A DNA stretch of 64,000 bases from JBOGCH01 sp051656645 (GTDB lineage Bacteria > Bacteroidota > Bacteroidia > Bacteroidales > Marinifilaceae), in contig JBOGCH010000042.1 of the NCBI GenBank assembly GCA_051656645.1, positions 1 to 64,000 on the forward strand. Direction: 5' to 3'. Made by a program: the position numbers and the translations under genes. The notes beneath the pieces were generated by a model, which saw only the letters and a list, made by a program, of their open reading frames with translations, ran no database searches and was not told the origin of the DNA. Shown piece by piece: positions 56,163 through 64,000 of this stretch. Position 1 is the first letter of the stretch, and every line of letters starts with the position of its first letter.

Positions 56163-56203
56163 ATACCACTTCATGGTTTAAACAGATAAATAATTATAAT
56201 AAG

Positions 56204-56857
56204 ATGAGTACTATTGTTTCCCCTTCCATGTTATCGGCAGATTTCTTAAATCTAGGACGCGACATTGAAATGATTAATAAAAGCGAAGCCGATTGGTTAC
56301 ATATTGACATTATGGACGGTGTATTTGTTCCAAATATTTCCTATGGTATGTCTATCTTATCGCAAGTGCATAGCATCGTGAAGAAACCTTTAGATGTGCA
56401 TTTGATGATTGAGAAACCGGAACGTTACCTTGAGGATTTCAAGGCAGCTGGTGCGGAATGGCTTACAGTGCATTATGAAGCATCGACACATTTACATCGA
56501 ACGATACAACAAATCAAAGCTTTAGGAATGAAAGCAGGCGTTGCTTTAAATCCACATACTCCAGTTGCGGTACTTGAGGATATTATTGCCGATGTGGATT
56601 TAGTTCTAATCATGAGTGTAAATCCAGGATTCGGAGGACAAAGCTTTATTGAAAACGCAGTTGAAAAGGTGAAAAAATTAAGACAACTAATTAGCTCAAC
56701 TGGAAGCAAAGCTCTTATTGAGGTTGATGGAGGTGTTAATTTCGAAACAGGAAAACGTCTTGTTGAAGCAGGTGCAGACGCACTTGTGGCAGGTAGTTTT
56801 GTTTTTAATGCTCCCGATCCGTTAGAGCGTATTAGCGGCTTGAAGAAATTGATTTAA
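56204..56857 (+). CDS. rpe: Ribulose-phosphate 3-epimerase
   Basis: Interconverts ribulose- and xylulose-5-phosphate in the pentose phosphate pathway. The start MSTIVSPSMLSADFLNLGRD at 56204 is preferred; the frame is open back to an ATG at 56111, but the extra 31 residues come from a copy of the ftsE start. LHIDIMDGVFVPNISYG, LDVHLMIEKPERYL (metal Asp/His), MSVNPGFGGQSFI and LIEVDGGVN are typical. 217 residues. ftsE begins 12 bases after its stop, so they probably share a transcript. Confidence 0.95.
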   Translation: MSTIVSPSMLSADFLNLGRDIEMINKSEADWLHIDIMDGVFVPNISYGMSILSQVHSIVKKPLDVHLMIEKPERYLEDFKAAGAEWLTVHYEASTHLHRTIQQIKALGMKAGVALNPHTPVAVLEDIIADVDLVLIMSVNPGFGGQSFIENAVEKVKKLRQLISSTGSKALIEVDGGVNFETGKRLVEAGADALVAGSFVFNAPDPLERISGLKKLI

Positions 56858-56922
56858 TTCAGTAAACATATGACTGAGATTGCAGTAAAGATTGAAGGCG
56901 GCGTTGTTAAGCAACAAGATGT
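56858..56922 (+). repeat. Direct repeat, copy 2 (start of ftsE)
   Basis: Partner of the repeat at 56098-56162; includes the ftsE leader, ATG and first codons. The two copies flank rpe. Confidence 0.75.
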
Positions 56923-57637
56923 TACAATTCTAAAAGGTATTGACATTGAGATTAAAAGCGGCGAACTGGTTTATTTTATTGGAAAAGTAGGAAGTGGTAA
57001 ATCATCACTTCTTAAAACATTATATGCAGAACTTCCTTTATCTTATGGGACAGGGACCGTTGCAGGATTTCAGTTGAAAAAACTTAAACGTTCACATGTT
57101 CCTGAACTGAGACGCAAATGCGGCATTGTTTTCCAGGATTTCAAATTACTGGTAGATCGTGATGTATATGCAAACTTGGAGTTTGTACTCCGCGCTACCG
57201 GTTGGAAGGATAAGAAAGGTATCGCAGAGCGTATTGAGACTGTACTTGAGAAAGTTGAAATGACGGATAAAAAGTTTAAGATGCCACATCAACTTTCGGG
57301 AGGTGAACAACAACGCATTGTATTAGCCCGTGCACTTCTGAATGCTCCACCAATTATATTAGCGGACGAGCCTACAGGTAACATAGACCCTGAAACATCC
57401 TATCAATTGGTTCAATTACTACATGATCTAAGCGAAGCGGGAAAAACCGTTATTATCGCTACTCATCAATATGATTTAATCGATAAATTCCCGGGACGTG
57501 TATTTCGCTTTTCGGATGGTGGCATTAGCGAATACAGAGATGCTCATTGCAATGAAACTCCAAGCGAGACTATCAATGAAGAAAAGTTAGAAGAAAGTGA
57601 CTCTACACCAGAAATAGAGGAACAGGCTGAGGCTTAA
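56870..57637 (+). CDS. ftsE: FtsE-type ABC ATPase
   Basis: Cytoplasmic ATPase of the FtsEX cell-division complex. Walker A GKVGSGKSS (about 38-46), Q-loop in GIVFQDFKLL, signature LSGGEQQR, Walker B PIILADEPTG, and H-loop ATHQYDLID. 255 residues with a ~35-residue acidic tail (ETPSETINEEKLEESD) beyond the normal FtsE length. No ftsX lies adjacent in the window. ABC ATPases of transport type cannot be fully excluded, but RDVYANLEFVLRATGW is FtsE-like. Confidence 0.88.
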   Translation: MTEIAVKIEGGVVKQQDVTILKGIDIEIKSGELVYFIGKVGSGKSSLLKTLYAELPLSYGTGTVAGFQLKKLKRSHVPELRRKCGIVFQDFKLLVDRDVYANLEFVLRATGWKDKKGIAERIETVLEKVEMTDKKFKMPHQLSGGEQQRIVLARALLNAPPIILADEPTGNIDPETSYQLVQLLHDLSEAGKTVIIATHQYDLIDKFPGRVFRFSDGGISEYRDAHCNETPSETINEEKLEESDSTPEIEEQAEA

Positions 57638-57643
57638 ATTCTC

Positions 57644-57707
57644 GATACATAAAACAATAAAGCCGTATAGGAGTAAACTCTTATACGGCTTTATTGTTTT
57701 ATGTATC
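57644..57707. terminator. 30-bp terminator between ftsE and clpC
   Basis: Arms 57644-57673 and 57678-57707 pair at 29 of 30 positions around a 4-base loop, with A and T tracts that suit both convergent genes. Confidence 0.85.
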
Positions 57708-57708
57708 A

Positions 57709-60198
57709 TTATTGCTCAACGTCAACCATGATTTTATCTGCATCGGAACTATAGTACACGTTAAATTTTATTCCTTTTGTAGAGCCCTCTTTGATAATTG
57801 CTTCTGCCACTTCATCTTCAAGGTATTTTTGGATTGCACGTTTCAATGGTCTTGCACCATATTCAGGCTCAAAGCCCTGTTTAACAATATAATCCTTCAC
57901 ATTTTCATTAATATCCACGTGATAACCTATCTCAGTGATGCGTTTTATTACCTTATCAAGCTCAATATTTACAATTTCACGAACTATCTCCTCATTCAAC
58001 GAATTAAATACAATTACTTCATCTAAACGGTTAAGAAATTCTGGCGAAAATGAGCGTCTCAGAGCCTTACTTATTACACCCTTAACATGTGCATTCTCCT
58101 CCTTCTCGCTCATTAAGTTAAATCCTATCCCGCGACCAAAATCTTTAACCTGGCGGCTTCCAATGTTGGATGTCATGATTATAATAGTATTTTTAAAGTC
58201 CACAGTACGTCCAACGCTGTCTGTTAACTGTCCATCATCTAATATCTGTAATAGGATATTAAATACATCCGGATGCGCCTTTTCTATCTCATCCAGGAGA
58301 ACTACACTGTATGGTTTACGGCGTACTCGTTCAGTTAATTGACCGCCTTCTTCGTATCCGACATACCCCGGAGGTGCCCCCATTAAACGAGATACGGCAA
58401 ATTTCTCCATATATTCACTCATATCAATTCGTATCAGCGCATCTTTATTATCGAATAGAATTGTCGCAATACTCTTAGCTAATTGTGTTTTTCCTACACC
58501 CGTTGGACCTAAAAACATAAATGAACCAATTGGACGGTTTGGATCTCGCAATCCTGCTCTGTTACGTCGGATAGCTTTCACTATCTTTTCTATTGCCTGA
58601 TTTTGCCCAATAACTTGCTTAGACAACTCAGTTTCCATTTGCATTAGTCGTTGTCCTTCTTGCTTAGCAATACGTTTTACCGGAACACCCGTCATTGTCG
58701 CTATGACCTCAGCAATCTGTTCTTCATCGACAGCAACTGGGTTTGAATCTAATTGATTTTCCCATAAGTGCTGTTCGCGTTCCAACTCCGATAGAAAAAA
58801 ACGCTCCCTATCTCTATAAGCTGCAGCAAGTTCAAAATTCTGTAAAGAGACCGCTTCTTTTTTCTTTGTTCTTACCTCCTCTATCGACTTTTCTAACTCT
58901 TCAACTACTTGAGGAATTTTTATATTCGAGATATGTGCGGAAGCACCTGCCTCATCCAAAGCATCAATGGCTTTATCGGGCATAGATCTATCACTTATAT
59001 AGCGTTTTGCCATTTTAGCACAAGCCATAATAGCCTCATCAGTATAATTTACCTTATGGTGCTCCTCATAGCGAGTTTTGATGTTTGACAGAATGGTCAA
59101 CGTCTCCTCTAGTGAAGGTTGTTCTACAAGAATCTTCTGGAATCGCCTATCAAGAGCTCCATCTTTTTCTATGTTTTGTCTAAATTCATCTAACGTCGTA
59201 GCACCAATACATTGAATCTCTCCTCGCGATAAGGCAGGTTTTAGCATGTTGGCTGCATCTAAACTGCCCGTTGTTCCACCTGCCCCAACAATAGTATGAA
59301 TCTCATCAATAAAAAGAATAATCTCCTTATGTTTTGCAAGCTCATTAATTATGGCTTTCATCCGCTCTTCAAATTGTCCACGGTATTTTGTTCCGGCAAC
59401 AACAGACGCTATATCTAAAGCTACAATTCTTTTATTAAACAACACTCTAGAAACTTTCTTCTCAACAATCCTCTTTGCTAAACCTTCGACGATGGCACTT
59501 TTTCCCACTCCCGGCTCTCCAATTAAGATTGGATTGTTCTTTTTTCTTCTACTTAGTACTTGCGATAAACGACTTATTTCTCTTTCGCGCCCCACAATAG
59601 GGTCCAATTCATTTCGCTCAGCCATAGCCGTAATATCTCGACTAAATGCATCTAAGGCCGGAGTTTGGCTATTTTTCTTTGTATCAGTCTTCTCTGCCAT
59701 CGAAGAATCATAGCCACCTCCGCTTTCCTCATCCTCCTCATCGTCATCAAAGTTAAATCGATCGACGATGCTATCTTTATCCAACTGTTCTTTAAAACAA
59801 TTGTAATTTACATTATATTCATTCAGTAACATTGTTATATAATTATGTTTATTTCGTAAGATTGCTAAAAGGATATGCTCTGCGCAAATATCTTCTTGTC
59901 GTTCCATATCTATCTCTTCCTCCACTACATTAAGAATATGTTCCGTGGCTTTGGTAAGTAGTATATCCTCCTCCGTAATACGCGGATGAGTGGTTTTTAC
60001 CTTGCTCTCCACGAGCTGCTTTACTAAGTCTATGTCCACATTCATTTCAAATAGGGTGCTTCTCACTAACGCATTAGGAGCACGTAAAATGCCAAGAAAA
60101 AGATGTTCTGGATGCATTTTATCGCCACCCAAACGTAACACTTCCTCTCCAGCTAGTGAGAGTACTGTTTTAACCTCTTCTTTATTGTAACGTGCCAT
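57709..60198 (-). CDS. clpC: ATP-dependent Clp protease ATPase subunit ClpC
   Basis: AAA+ unfoldase that feeds ClpP. N-domain repeats (1-~150), an acidic linker (150-180), first AAA module with Walker A GEPGVGKS (227-234) and LFIDEIHTIVGAG, a UVR-type coiled-coil region (446-470, FELAAAYRDRE) and second AAA module with Walker A GPTGVGKT (564-571), VVLLDEIEKAHPDV and C-terminal YGARPLKRAIQKYLED. 829 residues. The UVR segment marks ClpC rather than ClpB. Lone gene upstream of no visible partner; shares the strand with ligA. Confidence 0.96.
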   Translation of the reverse strand: MARYNKEEVKTVLSLAGEEVLRLGGDKMHPEHLFLGILRAPNALVRSTLFEMNVDIDLVKQLVESKVKTTHPRITEEDILLTKATEHILNVVEEEIDMERQEDICAEHILLAILRNKHNYITMLLNEYNVNYNCFKEQLDKDSIVDRFNFDDDEEDEESGGGYDSSMAEKTDTKKNSQTPALDAFSRDITAMAERNELDPIVGREREISRLSQVLSRRKKNNPILIGEPGVGKSAIVEGLAKRIVEKKVSRVLFNKRIVALDIASVVAGTKYRGQFEERMKAIINELAKHKEIILFIDEIHTIVGAGGTTGSLDAANMLKPALSRGEIQCIGATTLDEFRQNIEKDGALDRRFQKILVEQPSLEETLTILSNIKTRYEEHHKVNYTDEAIMACAKMAKRYISDRSMPDKAIDALDEAGASAHISNIKIPQVVEELEKSIEEVRTKKKEAVSLQNFELAAAYRDRERFFLSELEREQHLWENQLDSNPVAVDEEQIAEVIATMTGVPVKRIAKQEGQRLMQMETELSKQVIGQNQAIEKIVKAIRRNRAGLRDPNRPIGSFMFLGPTGVGKTQLAKSIATILFDNKDALIRIDMSEYMEKFAVSRLMGAPPGYVGYEEGGQLTERVRRKPYSVVLLDEIEKAHPDVFNILLQILDDGQLTDSVGRTVDFKNTIIIMTSNIGSRQVKDFGRGIGFNLMSEKEENAHVKGVISKALRRSFSPEFLNRLDEVIVFNSLNEEIVREIVNIELDKVIKRITEIGYHVDINENVKDYIVKQGFEPEYGARPLKRAIQKYLEDEVAEAIIKEGSTKGIKFNVYYSSDADKIMVDVEQ

Positions 60199-60280
60199 GA
60201 TGTTGCCTATTTATAATGTTAGTATTTACTTATCTAGAGCATTCTATGTACCCTTGTATACTAGAAATACTTACAAATGA

Positions 60281-62788
<2,508 letters not shown>

Positions 62789-62930
62789 TTAAAATTATGC
62801 TTAAATAATAGTTTATTTTATTGCTAAAAACAAGCTACGCATTTTTCGCAAATATAACCATACCATCGGGTATATATTCAACGAAAAAGTATATTTTTAA
62901 AACTTAAAATTTATATACATATCATTTTTT

Positions 62931-64000
62931 ATGAAAAGATTCTTTTCACTCATTGTGTTTTTACTACACTATACGTTTCTAACTCATGGACAGTTTGTAA
63001 GTTTTGGCCAAGACCCGTCATGGTTTAGATGGAAACAAATTAGAACCGAGAATTTTCAACTCATTTATCCTGATTTTTTCGAAGATAATGCACAAAAAAT
63101 GGCTAATTTGTTTCATAACCTGTATCAACATGCAAACAAGAACAAGAAAAATGTCAGGTCAATTTCAATTATATTACATGCCGGAGAAGGATTGTCAAAC
63201 GGTAATGTCGCTATGGCACCTCGTAAATCCGAACTCTATACAATTCCAGCACAGGAACCCTCAGATGGCTGGTTAGCTCATCTATGCGCGCATGAGTTTC
63301 GTCATGTTGTACAAATTGACCAAGTAGATCAAGGCATCACAAAGGCCATATATTACGTATTCGGGGATATATTCCCAACCTTAGTTATCGGACTGTATGT
63401 ACCTATGTGGTATATGGAAGGAGATGCCGTTGCATTTGAGAGTGCCGTACTTCCTATTGGGCGAGGCCGTTCACCAGAATTTCTCAATGAAATGAAAGCA
63501 CAAGTAGTTGAAAAAGGCGTTTACTCTATGCAAAAAGCAATTCTTGGCTCAAATAAAGATTTTGTCCCTAACCGTTATGTTATGGGTTATTATATGGTAT
63601 CCAACACACGTGCCAACTATGGCAAGGACATTTGGGATAAAGCCTTACGCAGATGCGGTAATCGCCCCTTTGGTATTACACCTTTTGCTACAAGCCTTAA
63701 AATGTCCATGAGTAAAAAAAGAGACTCCTTATGGCAATCGCCAAAATTTGAGTCTCTATTCATAGACCCTCAATTGGCCCAAAGTGTTAACACACATCCT
63801 AGTGCACTCCGTACTCTCTACCACGACAATTTCTCTCAACTACAAGCACAGTGGGTACAGGAAATTCATAACAACCAGTATTCACACTTTGACACTATTC
63901 CCACAAACAATAAAAACTATACTAATTATCACTATCCATTAAATATCGGTACAAACTCTATTATCGCCTATAAAGAGGGAATAGATCAAACAGGAATGTT
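62931..64000 (+). CDS. Exported HEXXH metalloprotease-like protein, 3' end beyond window
   Basis: A frame starts at 62931 and runs to the window end (about 356 residues visible, no stop). MKRFFSLIVFLLHYTFLTHG is a signal peptide. The central part has zinc-binding HEFRH (His121-Glu122...His125) followed by MEGDAVAFES with Glu163, the arrangement of gluzincin (M1/MA-type) peptidases, here in the 'peptidase MA-like' group common in Bacteroidetes. In such proteins a C-terminal TolB-like beta-propeller often follows, which would lie outside the window. Substrate unknown. Confidence 0.75.
   Translation, partial: MKRFFSLIVFLLHYTFLTHGQFVSFGQDPSWFRWKQIRTENFQLIYPDFFEDNAQKMANLFHNLYQHANKNKKNVRSISIILHAGEGLSNGNVAMAPRKSELYTIPAQEPSDGWLAHLCAHEFRHVVQIDQVDQGITKAIYYVFGDIFPTLVIGLYVPMWYMEGDAVAFESAVLPIGRGRSPEFLNEMKAQVVEKGVYSMQKAILGSNKDFVPNRYVMGYYMVSNTRANYGKDIWDKALRRCGNRPFGITPFATSLKMSMSKKRDSLWQSPKFESLFIDPQLAQSVNTHPSALRTLYHDNFSQLQAQWVQEIHNNQYSHFDTIPTNNKNYTNYHYPLNIGTNSIIAYKEGIDQTGM

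Noticed and set aside
56111..56203. N-terminal extension of Rpe as a real domain
   Set aside because: Its sequence matches the start of ftsE, so it is better read as a duplicated DNA segment than as part of Rpe.

Overview
The window is AT-rich chromosomal DNA from a member of the Bacteroidetes, most likely the order Bacteroidales. The evidence is three fimbrillin-superfamily lipoproteins, a complete methylmalonyl-CoA epimerase / sodium-pumping decarboxylase operon, dipeptidyl peptidase IV and PepD peptidases, a bacterial GH3 protein, and several promoters that fit the Bacteroidetes -33 TTTG / -7 TAnnTTTG pattern with 20-base spacing. Genus is not assigned. No rRNA, tRNA or CRISPR array was seen.

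Layout. 1-1330: 3' part of an IS1182-type transposase ending in a long hairpin. 1497-8119: a fimbrillin lipoprotein, ahpC-ahpF peroxide defence, and a redox-looking locus in which an HxlR regulator, an exported nitroreductase and an exported alpha/beta hydrolase diverge from an FMN-binding/4Fe-4S membrane protein. 8432-18926: housekeeping genes (RluA-type synthase, panB, psd, cdsA, ftsH, rsfS, class V aminotransferase, pRiA4b ORF-3-like protein, miaA, RluF-type synthase with a minisatellite tail). 18927-23969: a decay zone with a frameshifted HNH nuclease, two small paralogous unknown genes, an IS982/IS21 chimera, a tandem ~800-bp duplication that carries copies of the end of the neighbouring aminopeptidase P gene, and remnants of a transglutaminase-like lipoprotein gene.

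23970-36571: aminopeptidase P, then the mce-mmdA-oadG-biotin carrier-mmdB operon for propionate formation, DPP IV, PepD and an acyl-CoA ligase. Peptide breakdown and propionate production fit an amino-acid and sugar fermenting gut-type anaerobe. 36646-46785: glutamine synthetase, ornithine aminotransferase, a leuA-leuC-leuD-leuB operon preceded by a leucine-rich leader peptide and attenuator, a GH3 protein and rnhB. 46931-50711: a DXS-like ThDP enzyme and two tandem fimbrillin lipoproteins. 51478-55318: ribD-ribE-ribBA-ribH under an FMN riboswitch. 55394-64000: gamma-carbonic anhydrase-like protein, rpe, ftsE, clpC, an enlarged ligA, and the start of an exported HEXXH metalloprotease-like protein cut by the window end.

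The most unusual items are two non-coding arrays of degenerate 11-bp repeats arranged head to head (25661-25828 and 51081-51190), a direct repeat suggesting that rpe was inserted at the start of ftsE, a DNA ligase with two extra HhH-like modules, a decarboxylase beta subunit with an exported lipocalin-like domain fused in front, a DXS paralogue lacking the substrate-phosphate residues, and the leucine attenuator.
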